Shown here piece after piece: positions 55,631 through 64,000 of a stretch of DNA of 64,000 nt. Positions within the stretch are counted from its first letter, which is position 1. The number at the start of each line of letters is the position of its first letter. Under the pieces are notes generated by a model. That model had not been told where the DNA came from. It was given only the letters and a program-made list of their open reading frames with translations, and made no database searches. The position numbers and the translations under genes were made by a program. The DNA is from Bacteroidota bacterium (lineage in GTDB: Bacteria; Bacteroidota; Bacteroidia; Chitinophagales; Saprospiraceae): positions 88,570-152,569 of the forward strand of contig JAHEAR010000002.1 in the NCBI GenBank assembly GCA_024642665.1. The letters are read 5' to 3'.

Positions 55631-56308
55631 TTAGTGATCAGACTGCATCGCCAGAAGTTCCTCATCGGAATAAATATTCCCGATCCGTTTAATACTCGAT
55701 ACGATGGTCGTGGCTAAAATGGCACCCAGAAAGGCAAGAAATATATCTTTTTGGGCATCCCATATGTCGCCTTGCGTACCCAGGTAAGCGTCTCCCTGAT
55801 CAGGGAAGAAAACATCTGCTACTCCCCACTCTATCAATTCATAAAATCCACTGATGGATAAAGTGATTTCAATAGGGAGCACCCAGGCCACCCAACGTGG
55901 AAATTTAAACCACTTTAAAAATATTTCCCGCATGGGGTAAGCCAGTAAAAATCCGAAACTAAAATGAACAATCCGATCATACTGATTTCTCGACATGTCA
56001 AACTGGTCCTGGAGCCAATACCCGAAAGGATTTTCTGCATAGGTATACTTTGAGCCATAGACATGCAAACACAAATAAAGACAGATCAACAGGAGGCTCA
56101 GGTCACTAAACTGGTATTTCCTCCAGCTAAATGCCAGGAATCCAAGAAAAAGGAAAACCAGCAGGTTCTCCAGGATCCAATTGGCCATATCTGTCGTGCC
56201 CAACAAGGAATTGCTCCAGACCAAAAGGAAAAAGAGGACAAAACTCCACAGCCAGTAATTAGTTTTGGGCGGTGTCCTGAATTTAGAAATAGCTAATGAA
56301 AATGGCAT
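55631..56308 (-). CDS. DUF2238 (YjdF-like) membrane protein
   Basis: A 225-residue integral membrane protein with about six hydrophobic helices. DUF2238/YjdF is recognised by RNQYDRIVHFSFGFLLAYP, then GFYELIEWGVADVF and GTQGDIWDAQKDIFLAFLGA, which carry its conserved acidic and His residues. The family is widespread and its function unknown. The start ATG at 56308 follows an AT-rich stretch with no exact promoter octamer. The lipoprotein gene at 54843-55601 lies 29 bases downstream on the same strand. Confidence 0.93.
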   Translation of the reverse strand: MPFSLAISKFRTPPKTNYWLWSFVLFFLLVWSNSLLGTTDMANWILENLLVFLFLGFLAFSWRKYQFSDLSLLLICLYLCLHVYGSKYTYAENPFGYWLQDQFDMSRNQYDRIVHFSFGFLLAYPMREIFLKWFKFPRWVAWVLPIEITLSISGFYELIEWGVADVFFPDQGDAYLGTQGDIWDAQKDIFLAFLGAILATTIVSSIKRIGNIYSDEELLAMQSDH

Positions 56309-56382
56309 TGGTCTATAGCTTTAGTGGAACGATAAAGCTACAATACTATTTAATACAATCCGACCGGAATTTTCCGCTATAC

Positions 56383-56607
56383 CTATTTGGTTTTTTCACA
56401 AGGTCCGGCTGTAAAATCTAAAATACCATGGCATTCCGCCTCACAGGCATTGCTGTAGGTTTTATGATTGCATCCACAGACAGGATCATATTGCATTGTA
56501 CAGATGCAGTCCTCGGCAGGTTTTTCCATGCATTTTTTGGCAGTACAACCACCTCCGGCTAAAAGAAAACCGAAGACAAACAGAACACCAAAGATCATTG
56601 CTCTCAT
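56383..56607 (-). CDS. Kazal-domain lipoprotein
   Basis: A 74-residue lipoprotein with lipobox AGGGC (Cys21) and a single Kazal-type serine-protease-inhibitor fold. The cysteine order and the CTMQYDPVCGCNHKTYSNAC core are typical, with the final Cys in GPCEKTK. It would sit on the membrane and could protect the cell from proteases, but the inhibitory target is unknown. It lies between the RND efflux gene downstream (69 bases) and the DUF2238 gene upstream (75 bases). Confidence 0.9.
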   Translation of the reverse strand: MRAMIFGVLFVFGFLLAGGGCTAKKCMEKPAEDCICTMQYDPVCGCNHKTYSNACEAECHGILDFTAGPCEKTK

Positions 56608-56675
56608 AGTATACGATTATATAATTAATCTCAAAAGATAAACAAAACCATTGGTTATCCGACTCTCTTCCATTG

Positions 56676-59600
56676 TTATATAATAGAAGCCCACCAATGC
56701 TTCACTTTCCAACCCACTAAATACATGACAGGCAGAATGATCAGGGTAATAAAGGTCGCGAACATCAGTCCGAAAATAATTGTCCAGGATAAGGGTCCCC
56801 AAAACGCTACGCTATCTCCACCGAAAAACATTTTGGCATCCCCTGTGGCCAGCAAACTGGCAAAGTCAATATTGAATCCAACGGCTAAAGGGATCAATCC
56901 AAAAACAGTGGCCGTAGCGGTCAGCAGTACAGGAGTCATACGAATTCGACCAGCCTCAATAATGGCATGTTTCACATCGGCCCCATCCTCGCGCAGCTTA
57001 TCAGTAAACTCTACTAACAGGATTCCATTTCGAACAACAATCCCGGCTAACGCCACGATTCCAACTCCCATCATAATGACTGAAAAATCCATATTGAAGA
57101 TGGCCATACCAAGAAGTACTCCAATAATTGAAAAAGCTACTTCAGACATAATAATCAGCGTTTTTCCAATGGAGTTAAACTGAGCGACAAGGATCAGCAA
57201 AATGATAAATATAGAGATCACCAATGAACGTCCAAGGAAGCTCATCGCATCCAACATTTCTGCATCTTCTCCGGCAAAACCTACCTTCACACCATCCTGA
57301 GGTGGAATTCTCGTTAAAGCATCTTTGACGGTATTGACAACCTGTGTTTGCTTGGGTTGATATGCGGAAGTAATATTTGACGAAATGGTTACAATTCGCT
57401 CCAAATCCTGTCGACGCACACCGCCCAGGGTATTGGTATACTTGATATCCGCCAGTGAAACGATGGGCACCGAACGGAGTATTCCACCCATGTTCATGTC
57501 CCGGAAAGTAACATTCAGATTTTCAACTGCATTTATATTTGTTCGCTGATCTTCTTTCAAACGAATCATCACAGGAATCTCATCCTCCCCATCTTTAAAC
57601 TTTGTCGCTTCTTTTCCAAGAATGGCTGTTCGAAATTCCGATCCAATCTGGAGTGAACTGATACCTTCCCTGTTTGCCCGATCTCTGTTAATGTTTATAC
57701 TGATTTCAGGCTTACTCACAATCAGGTCACTGCGCAGTTCTTCTACGCCGGGAATATCCAAAGAGTCCAGATATCGATGAACTACTTTTGAGGCAGCCAT
57801 CAATTGACTAAAGTCATCTCCAATGATTTCAACAGAAATTGGTTTTGGTGTTGGAGGACCTCCTTGTTCCTGATCCACAACAATTTCGGCTCCCGGAATG
57901 ACATCCTGAGTGGCCTTGCGAATCTGATCCATGTATGCTTTTGTACTTATCCCTTTACGCTTGGAGTACTCCAGAAATGCCACCCCTACTTTCCCTTTGT
58001 TCGTCGTGGACGATCGATCAAACTGATCCTCAGATGCACTTAACGCAACATTTGAAATGACTGATTCAACGATTGGATTGTCCTCTCCTAAAGTTTCGAT
58101 GACTTTTGATTCTAATATTTTAGTCAGCGAATCTGTTACATTGACATCCGTTCCTACCGGCAGCGTCATGTAGACGTAGATAAAGTTAGGATCGGCTTTT
58201 GGAAATAAGACAATATTTGATTGTCTTGTTAATGTTATACCGCATGACGTGAATAACAATACCATCATAGTGATCATCATCGTCCATGGATGGCGTAATG
58301 ACCAGGTTAAAAACCTTGCATACGTACTCTGAATTGAGGGCCATCCTTTCTTTTGAAACCATTTAACCGCATCCGAAATGAAAAACCTGTACAGCACAGC
58401 AAAAACGAGACAGACCATGACAAAATTTCCCATCCCGTAATTCCCTGACATGTAAAAAGAGATGGTCGTCATGCCCAACAGGCTGTATCCAAAAATCTTT
58501 CTCCTTTTCTTCTTTTTAGGATCTACTACTCTTCCTTCGCGCACCGGATCACCCATGAAGGTGACTGCGAAAACCGGATTGATGACATAAGCGACCATCA
58601 GCGAAGCTGTCAGTGTAATGATAATGGTCACCGGCAGGAAGTGCATAAATTTTCCAAATATACCTCCCCAAAAGACGAGTGGAAAAAATGGAGCAAGCGT
58701 TGTCGCCGTTCCGGATAATACCGGAATGAATACCTCTCCGGCTGCCTTCTTCGCGGCTTGTGTAATAGTAAGCTTGGGTTCATCGTGATATATCCTGTGT
58801 GTATTTTCCATGACCACAATCGCATCATCCACGACGATGCCCAGCGCCAGAAGAAAAGCGAACAAAACAATAAAGTTTAAGGTAAATCCAATCGCCGGAA
58901 GGATTAAAAATGCAATTGCCATGGACAACGGAACAGAAAGCGCAACAAAAATTGCATCTGTCAAACCCATAAAAAACATCAGCGTAATCGTGACAAGAAT
59001 AAAACCAATTACAATTGTATTAATCAGGTCATGCAAGGTCACCCGTGTTGCCCGACTTTGATCTCCGGTAATCGTAACTTCCAGATTTTCCGGAAATTTA
59101 TTCTCCTTGAAATCATCCACCAGGACCTTAATTTTATCCGAGGCTTCAATCAGATTTTCACCTGTTCGTTTAATGACATTTAGTGAAATTACATTTCGCT
59201 TATTCAGGCGACTGAAACTTTCCTGTTCTTCATGGCCCATTTTAACTTCAGCAATATCTTTCAGATAGACGATCGCTCCGGTTTGGGAAAGAATCACCAT
59301 GTTCTTGATATCGTCGACATTTTTAAAGTCCCCTCTCAGTGATATAGACCGGGTCATCCCTCCTATGTCCACATTGCCTGCTGAAATCGTTGAATTTTCA
59401 TAGGCAAGGGCATTTTCAATATCTCTGAAAGTGAGCGTAGCTGCAGCCAACTTATATTTATCCACATTGATCTGCACTTCTTTCTCGAGCGCACCCAACA
59501 TATCCACACGGGTAATTTCACGCATCTCTTCTACTTTGTCCTGTACGTCTTCGGCAAAGTTTTTGAGTTGGTCCAGACTATAATCTCCGGCGATATTGAT

Positions 59601-60032
59601 ATTCATAATCGGAATTTCCGAAATATCGAATTCCACAATATTCGGGTCATCCAGTAAATCTCTTGGGAGATCCGGTTTCGCTTTATCGACACCATCTTTA
59701 ACAAGCTGCTTACATACCGCAACTTCGAGATCTGTGTTGAATTCCACAATAATGCTTGAAAAATCCTGTACGGAGGAAGAGTTTATCTTCTTCATACCAC
59801 GGAGCCCCTTGAGTTCTTTCTCCAGCGGCTTGGTGACCAGCTGTTCCATATCTAAAGGAGAAGCACCCGGGTAGATGGTGGTTACGAAAATACGAGGCAC
59901 CGTAACATCCGGGAACTGTTCTTTTGGAATAGCATTGTAGGATAGTAACCCCGCGATGGTGATCATAATCGTAATAATGAAAATACTCGTACGATTATCA
60001 ATGGACCAGGAGGTAAGTTTAAATTCTTTCAT
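56676..60032 (-). CDS. RND efflux transporter (inner-membrane pump)
   Basis: An 1118-residue pump of the HAE1-like group and the last gene of the efflux operon. It carries the usual opening (IPKEQFPDVTVPRIFV, YPGASPLDMEQLVTKP) and repeats the two-fold plan of membrane segments, with the proton-relay Asp pair in LALGIVVDDAIVVMEN. It is longer than typical members (about 1040). The extra part lies between the two halves, around 500-560, where a basic KKKKRRK is followed by two additional hydrophobic stretches. It works with the adaptor (74 bases upstream) and the TolC-type protein. The exported compounds are unknown. Confidence 0.95.
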   Translation of the reverse strand: MKEFKLTSWSIDNRTSIFIITIMITIAGLLSYNAIPKEQFPDVTVPRIFVTTIYPGASPLDMEQLVTKPLEKELKGLRGMKKINSSSVQDFSSIIVEFNTDLEVAVCKQLVKDGVDKAKPDLPRDLLDDPNIVEFDISEIPIMNINIAGDYSLDQLKNFAEDVQDKVEEMREITRVDMLGALEKEVQINVDKYKLAAATLTFRDIENALAYENSTISAGNVDIGGMTRSISLRGDFKNVDDIKNMVILSQTGAIVYLKDIAEVKMGHEEQESFSRLNKRNVISLNVIKRTGENLIEASDKIKVLVDDFKENKFPENLEVTITGDQSRATRVTLHDLINTIVIGFILVTITLMFFMGLTDAIFVALSVPLSMAIAFLILPAIGFTLNFIVLFAFLLALGIVVDDAIVVMENTHRIYHDEPKLTITQAAKKAAGEVFIPVLSGTATTLAPFFPLVFWGGIFGKFMHFLPVTIIITLTASLMVAYVINPVFAVTFMGDPVREGRVVDPKKKKRRKIFGYSLLGMTTISFYMSGNYGMGNFVMVCLVFAVLYRFFISDAVKWFQKKGWPSIQSTYARFLTWSLRHPWTMMITMMVLLFTSCGITLTRQSNIVLFPKADPNFIYVYMTLPVGTDVNVTDSLTKILESKVIETLGEDNPIVESVISNVALSASEDQFDRSSTTNKGKVGVAFLEYSKRKGISTKAYMDQIRKATQDVIPGAEIVVDQEQGGPPTPKPISVEIIGDDFSQLMAASKVVHRYLDSLDIPGVEELRSDLIVSKPEISININRDRANREGISSLQIGSEFRTAILGKEATKFKDGEDEIPVMIRLKEDQRTNINAVENLNVTFRDMNMGGILRSVPIVSLADIKYTNTLGGVRRQDLERIVTISSNITSAYQPKQTQVVNTVKDALTRIPPQDGVKVGFAGEDAEMLDAMSFLGRSLVISIFIILLILVAQFNSIGKTLIIMSEVAFSIIGVLLGMAIFNMDFSVIMMGVGIVALAGIVVRNGILLVEFTDKLREDGADVKHAIIEAGRIRMTPVLLTATATVFGLIPLAVGFNIDFASLLATGDAKMFFGGDSVAFWGPLSWTIIFGLMFATFITLIILPVMYLVGWKVKHWWASII

Positions 60033-60106
60033 AATTGAAAAAGTGGCTTTTCAAAAACCTGTGATGGAAATCAATAGTGGTATTCTAAATAATCTTAGGG
60101 ATGGTT

Positions 60107-61243
60107 TTAAATGGAAACAGTTTCACCCGGTGTGACATCCTGAAATCCGGTAGAAATTATCTGATCTCCGGCCTGCAGGCCGCTGACTATTTCCACATAG
60201 CCATTATAAATATGGCCCTGCTCAATCAGTCGCTTACTGACAATAGCGCGATTATCGTCACCCGTTTTATCCGCTATCAATACATAATCGCCATCCTCGC
60301 CGGTTTGAATCAGGTTGACAGGAATAGCTACTGCTTTGGTGTTTTCGTAGTCAACGATTTTCATCACTGCAATCTGGTTAGACCAATAGTCTCCTTTTCC
60401 CAGTTTGCATTCAATTAAAAATGTTCTGTTAGCAGGATTAATTTGTTTGCTGACATAGGAAACTTTGGTTGTAATTTCCTTTTCCATATCCGGGAAATAT
60501 ACTTTTACATGATCGCCTTCTTTCACTTTAGAAGCATATGCCTCAGTCACAGACCCTACGATCTTGAGGTCATTCAAATTCAAAATATTACATAGCGGCA
60601 TTCCCGGTGAAATGGCCTGCCCTTGTTTAAGATACACCAGATCAACCGTGCCTGATGTAGGGGCATAAATTTTGGTCATCGCCAGATTTTCTTTTAACGT
60701 GGCAATCGCACGCTCCATAGACTCCTTGTTGTTTTTAGCCTGGATATACTGCACCTCTGAACCAATATTCTGATCCCATAAGGTCTTTTGACGGATATAG
60801 AGATCTTCTGTAAGAGCTGCTTTCCCTTCCAGTTCAGCCAGGTTCTTCAGCATTACTGCATTATCTAATTCAGCGATCAATTGCCCCTGCTTAACATTAT
60901 CTCCGTTATTGATATACACCTTTTGCAAGGCTCCCGGAATTCTTGCCGTAGCGGCAACACTTTCGTCGGCATCTACTTTACCCTGAAGATCGATGTAGTG
61001 CTGAAATGGTGCTTGAGTCAACTCATCTAATCCCACACGTCGGTATCTTTTCTCAATAACCCCTTCTTCTTCAAGTTGCTTTTCGAGTGACGCAATTTGC
61101 TTTTCAAGAGCAGATCGCTGTTCCTTTAAGGCAGATAACTGAGCTAGTCCTTCTTCGCCGGATGGCGTGGTTGCACCGCAAGCCATTAACACGGTTAGTG
61201 TTATCAGTGCAAAAAAATAGGATAGGCTTTGATATTTTTTCAT
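60107..61243 (-). CDS. efflux periplasmic adaptor (membrane-fusion lipoprotein)
   Basis: A 378-residue adaptor that links an RND pump to its TolC channel. It is a lipoprotein (lipobox VLMAC, Cys22). After the anchor comes a charged coiled coil (ALKEQRSALEKQIASLEKQ), then the barrel-sandwich hybrid domain (DADESVAATARIPGALQKVY, VYINNGDNVKQGQLIAELDN). A second helical hairpin and the matching lipoyl half follow (MTKIYAPTSGTVDLVYLKQG), with the beta-barrel and membrane-proximal parts at the C terminus. It lies between the TolC gene (45 bases upstream) and the pump. The order TetR-TolC-adaptor-pump fits one operon. Confidence 0.95.
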   Translation of the reverse strand: MKKYQSLSYFFALITLTVLMACGATTPSGEEGLAQLSALKEQRSALEKQIASLEKQLEEEGVIEKRYRRVGLDELTQAPFQHYIDLQGKVDADESVAATARIPGALQKVYINNGDNVKQGQLIAELDNAVMLKNLAELEGKAALTEDLYIRQKTLWDQNIGSEVQYIQAKNNKESMERAIATLKENLAMTKIYAPTSGTVDLVYLKQGQAISPGMPLCNILNLNDLKIVGSVTEAYASKVKEGDHVKVYFPDMEKEITTKVSYVSKQINPANRTFLIECKLGKGDYWSNQIAVMKIVDYENTKAVAIPVNLIQTGEDGDYVLIADKTGDDNRAIVSKRLIEQGHIYNGYVEIVSGLQAGDQIISTGFQDVTPGETVSI

Positions 61244-61288
61244 CGGAATATTTTTGTAGTAAATGGTTTATGATTTCGTCGGGAATGA

Positions 61289-62596
61289 TTAAAATGTATT
61301 CTTTCCTAAAGCTTGCTTAAAGGCTACCAGTGATTTCAGGAAATCAAATCTGGCATTGACGTGATCCGCCTGTGACTGATACAAGCCAAGTTGCGCCTGT
61401 GTCACTTCAAAACTTGACCCGACACCTTCTTTAAATTTCGTTTCTGAGGTACTGAATATTTTTTCTGCCAGGGTTAGGTTTCTCTCCTTATCTGCCAGTT
61501 TTTGCTTGGTGCTGAAATAATCATTGCGGGCCGTTTCTACCGCCAGATCATACGACATCGATAGTATTCGTTTTTGCTGATCAACCTTTAAGGTCTGGAT
61601 CATGGATCGCTCCTTGAGGGCTCGCGCATACCCCCCATCAAAAATAGGCATGCTTAACTGAACACCAACAATGGATGAGGGTATCCAAAAAAGTTCGTCA
61701 TTGCCCTGGTAACCGGGATCATAAGAAATAAATGCGTTGATCACCGGCCACCAGTATTTAGAGTAAGCATCCGTTTGGATATCACTCAACTCTCTGGCTT
61801 TCAAGGCAGCAACATAATCCGGTCGGTTCATATAATCAACCGTTTCTTTTGGATCAATGTCATCATACTGTTGGAGCAATACATTTAAGTCATCCGTAAG
61901 AATCAGTGTATCGCCGGTGGGCATATTGATTACAAATTTCAAATATTCAATCGCTTTATCTCGCTGTCTGGCAAGGCTTTCAAGATCTGTTTCGAAAGCA
62001 GACAACGAAAACTCAAGTCGATCAACATCCAGCTGCTCTACAAAACCGGCTTTGTAATTAGCTTTTGTATCGCTGACCAGTTTGCGTTGATTGTCTATAT
62101 TCTTTTGCAATACACTGATACCTTCTGCTACGACCAGTGCAGGGATGTAGGCATCGGTCACCTGATTGCGTAATTTCTCCTCAACGCCACCATATTGAAT
62201 CGCTGCATATTCTTTATACATTTTGGCAGCTTTTATCGTTGCCAGCAAACTATTGTTAAAAATGAGTTGGGTCGCTGAAATGCTGGCGCCCATATCTTTC
62301 TTCAGTGCAAACCGTATGGATTCTCCCGGCGAACCAAAGCCAAGTGCCTCGGACGGGATCGCAGGTTGCTGCAAAAAATAATTGTAATGAGCCCCTAATG
62401 AAATATTCGGGTATGCTACAGCGGTGTTTTCCTTAATCTGCCATTCAGCATCCTGGATGTCAAGTTCTGCAATCCGGATTTGCGTATGATTTTCAAGGGC
62501 GTACTGCACGCACTGCGACAGACTCATCTCTCCCTGTCCTCTCAGCGTCAGGAAACTGATTGAAAAAAATAAAAGTAGTGTGCACTTTCTGTTCAT
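61289..62596 (-). CDS. TolC family outer-membrane channel
   Basis: A 435-residue protein with signal peptide (CTLLLFFSISFLTLRGQ). It consists of the long helices and strands typical of TolC. The ends of the two helical hairpins read MSLSQCVQYALENHTQIRIA and ATKFKEGVGSSFEV-like (here ETKFKEGVGSSFEVTQAQLG), the standard repeat marker. It forms the outer-membrane duct of the tripartite pump. It starts one base after the TetR gene stop and precedes the adaptor by 45 bases, so the four genes are very likely co-transcribed. Confidence 0.94.
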   Translation of the reverse strand: MNRKCTLLLFFSISFLTLRGQGEMSLSQCVQYALENHTQIRIAELDIQDAEWQIKENTAVAYPNISLGAHYNYFLQQPAIPSEALGFGSPGESIRFALKKDMGASISATQLIFNNSLLATIKAAKMYKEYAAIQYGGVEEKLRNQVTDAYIPALVVAEGISVLQKNIDNQRKLVSDTKANYKAGFVEQLDVDRLEFSLSAFETDLESLARQRDKAIEYLKFVINMPTGDTLILTDDLNVLLQQYDDIDPKETVDYMNRPDYVAALKARELSDIQTDAYSKYWWPVINAFISYDPGYQGNDELFWIPSSIVGVQLSMPIFDGGYARALKERSMIQTLKVDQQKRILSMSYDLAVETARNDYFSTKQKLADKERNLTLAEKIFSTSETKFKEGVGSSFEVTQAQLGLYQSQADHVNARFDFLKSLVAFKQALGKNTF

Positions 62597-62597
62597 C

Positions 62598-63206
62598 TCA
62601 GGATAATTTCTTGTTTAAATAATCGATCCCTTTTGGGGATACAATGCCATGCAGGTAATGCATCATGTATTCATTAAATAGGGTTAGCCGGTCATTGGCC
62701 AGGACCGGAAACAATTCAGGGTCAAACAAATTGAAGGCTGTGGCCAGGTGTAGTTTGGCTATGATATCAATATCGAAATTCTCCCGGTACAGTCCTTCCT
62801 TCCGCCCGCGAACCAGATTCTCTTGAATAACTTTGAAAACGAATTCATAATGAAATTTGCGGATGAGCTCCCATCCCTGACGATGGTACTTCTGAAGGTC
62901 ATTAACAATATTGGTCTTCATTCTGGTCAATTCCTGGGAATTGGTTTCCATGATAATAAAGATCTCCTCAATCGCATTGGGAGCAAGCGAAGCTAAATTA
63001 AGGCACTGTGCTTTTTCAGTTGAGATATGGCGCTGTAACACCTTGATTACCAGTTCGTCTTTACTTGGCACCAGCTGATAAAGTGTCTTTTTGGAGATCC
63101 CTAGTTCGCGCGCTACATCGTTCATGGTCACACTTTTTATACCATAGCGCATAAAGAGACCCTGTACCCGTTCAAACCAATCTTCCCCTTGTTGTATTGT
63201 TGTCAT
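62598..63206 (-). CDS. TetR/AcrR family regulator
   Basis: 202 residues from the ATG at 63206. An ATG at 63224 would add six residues. The N-terminal helix-turn-helix is clear: LFMRYGIKSVTMNDVARELG with the recognition helix SKKTLYQLVPSKDEL. The C-terminal part is the variable ligand domain and reads helical. As the first gene of the efflux operon (TolC starts one base after its stop) it most likely represses its own transcript. A perfect 14-base palindrome sits at the promoter (see 63253-63274). The inducer is unknown. Confidence 0.93.
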   Translation of the reverse strand: MTTIQQGEDWFERVQGLFMRYGIKSVTMNDVARELGISKKTLYQLVPSKDELVIKVLQRHISTEKAQCLNLASLAPNAIEEIFIIMETNSQELTRMKTNIVNDLQKYHRQGWELIRKFHYEFVFKVIQENLVRGRKEGLYRENFDIDIIAKLHLATAFNLFDPELFPVLANDRLTLFNEYMMHYLHGIVSPKGIDYLNKKLS

Positions 63207-63252
63207 AATGCAGGGTGTAAACATAGGAAACTCTCATTGGTTTAAAAGTTTT

Positions 63253-63274
63253 CAAAGTTTATTTTAGATAAAAT
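63253..63274 (-). promoter_or_regulatory. putative promoter and operator of the efflux operon
   Basis: On the minus strand, TAAACTTTG (63261-63253) is a near match to TAnnTTTG, with one extra base in the spacer. ATTTTAGATAAAAT (63261-63274) is a perfect palindrome with 6-base arms and abuts its upstream edge. A TetR dimer bound there would block RNA polymerase. It is an AT-rich palindrome in AT-rich DNA, so chance is possible. Confidence 0.3.
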
Positions 63275-63355
63275 TTACATTTCCATCTACAAAGGCACGG
63301 GTATCCTTTAGAACTGAATGAATAGGGAAAAAGATAGGATTCGGTGATCTTAATA

Positions 63356-63766
63356 TCAGGCCTCAGGTTTCTTTCTGATCTCCTTTTTCCGGGAAATTCG
63401 CTTCTTTTCAGCCATCCGCTCCTCCTTAGAGGCTTTACTTGGCTTAGTTTTTATTCTTTTTTTAGGAGGCATGAATGCCTTTTCCAATAGACTAAGCAGC
63501 TTATCGATCACAATCTCCTTGTTTTCCAGTTGGGATTTCGTTTTCTGAGAGCGGATTGCCAAACAGCCATCACTGTTTATCCGGTTTTCGAGCCTGTTCA
63601 TCACCAGTTCTTTTTCTTCATCACTTAGCCCCGCGGACTTACTGACATCAAACAGTACTTCAACTTTGGTTTCCGTTTTATTCACATGCTGACCACCGGC
63701 ACCGGAACTCCTGCTGGTACGAAATGATAATTCTGTTGTGATGATGGACCAATTCACTGCTTGCAC
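63356..63766 (-). CDS. arfB: alternative ribosome-rescue hydrolase ArfB
   Basis: A 136-residue peptidyl-tRNA hydrolase that frees stalled ribosomes. The catalytic GGQ motif is at 24-26 (SRSSGAGGQHVNKTETKVE), in the form typical of the ArfB/YaeJ family. The C-terminal tail is strongly basic (KTKPSKASKEERMAEKK, KRISRKKEIRKKPEA), as required to enter the empty mRNA channel. It starts at GTG 63766; an in-frame TAA lies two codons upstream. It is a separate gene, 131 bases from the TetR start region on the same strand. Confidence 0.93.
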   Translation of the reverse strand: MQAVNWSIITTELSFRTSRSSGAGGQHVNKTETKVEVLFDVSKSAGLSDEEKELVMNRLENRINSDGCLAIRSQKTKSQLENKEIVIDKLLSLLEKAFMPPKKRIKTKPSKASKEERMAEKKRISRKKEIRKKPEA

Positions 63767-64000
63767 AATTTAATAAACGAAGGTAAACATATCACCTGCC
63801 CAACTGCATTCGGGTGCTATTTTAAAAAAAACATGCTTTAAAGTTCTGACAGTATAAATGAAATATTATATTCACACTATCAGCAAAAGCATCAGAGTAT
63901 CGAGGAAGGAAGACATACACATTTAAATCTCATTACTAAACGGCCATCACAAAGCAGTACTATTGCCCAATTGAAGAACCTTTAGTCAGCATAGCTTAGG
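63767..64000. other. gene-free right edge of the window
   Basis: A 234-base AT-rich stretch upstream of arfB. All frames are broken by stops within short distances. There is a TACCTTCG near match to the promoter octamer about 12 bases before the arfB start. I see no RNA gene or hairpin terminator. Confidence 0.4.

Noticed and set aside
56617..56802. A 61-codon minus-strand frame before the Kazal gene
   Set aside because: It largely overlaps the C-terminal end of the RND pump in another frame and shows no protein-like features.
1..64000. Mobile elements, prophage genes, tRNA or rRNA genes
   Set aside because: I searched by eye for transposase, integrase and terminal repeats and for tRNA-like cloverleaf ends in the gaps and found none. 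A tool such as tRNAscan would be needed to be certain.

Overview
The window is a stretch of chromosome from a member of the Bacteroidota, most likely from the Saprospiria/Chitinophagia side of the phylum. The evidence is indirect but consistent. Three very large exported proteins end in type IX secretion (T9SS) sorting domains, two of the gliding-motility-associated type B and one of type A. secD and secF are fused into one gene. Many lipoproteins have short Bacteroidota-style lipoboxes. At least eight genes are preceded by exact matches to TAnnTTTG, the Bacteroidota housekeeping -7 element. I see no rRNA, tRNA, insertion sequence, phage gene or CRISPR array, so this looks like ordinary chromosome with a heavy load of surface-protein genes.

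Layout. 1-1.5 kb: the end of a TPR protein gene, ribH and a metallo-beta-lactamase-fold hydrolase. 1.8-10 kb: a tightly packed plus-strand operon with two lipoproteins (one DUF1549-like), a Tat-exported DUF1501 protein, a cytochrome c-like lipoprotein with a CX4CH motif, a small lipoprotein, a 1177-residue CUB-domain T9SS protein, and a DUF1415 gene just downstream. 10.1-15.4 kb: a B12-binding radical SAM enzyme, pyrC, and purK-purE. 15.4-30.4 kb (minus strand): a beta-barrel protein, a 1512-residue protein built from two copies of one long unit, and a roughly 2830-residue protein with about 26 hyalin-repeat (HYR)-like modules. 30.6-35.6 kb: pyrR-pyrB, a small anchored coiled-coil protein and leuS. 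35.6-40.9 kb (minus): secDF, an intrinsic terminator and a PorE-like TPR/propeller/OmpA lipoprotein. 41-50 kb: mostly housekeeping genes, namely a TerB-like protein, a DUF547 protein, a cobalamin adenosyltransferase, a lone ABC ATPase, a deoxynucleoside kinase, a YggS-type PLP protein, a Nudix protein, pyrE, an M42 peptidase, a UbiA-like membrane protein, ridA and queE. 50-56.6 kb (minus): a 1564-residue T9SS type B protein, a lipoprotein, a DUF2238 membrane protein and a Kazal lipoprotein. 56.7-63.2 kb (minus): a TetR-TolC-adaptor-RND efflux operon. 63.4-63.8 kb: arfB.

How the parts fit. Pyrimidine synthesis (pyrB, pyrC, pyrE, pyrR) and purine synthesis (purK, purE) are scattered rather than gathered in one operon. 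Export is the second theme. SecDF serves Sec export, the PorE-like lipoprotein resembles a T9SS peptidoglycan anchor, and the three giant proteins are probable T9SS clients. The best candidates for undescribed systems are the DUF1501/cytochrome/CUB operon (1780-9455) and the barrel/duplicated-protein/HYR-giant locus (15438-30400). Their functions are inferred only from domain resemblance and gene order.
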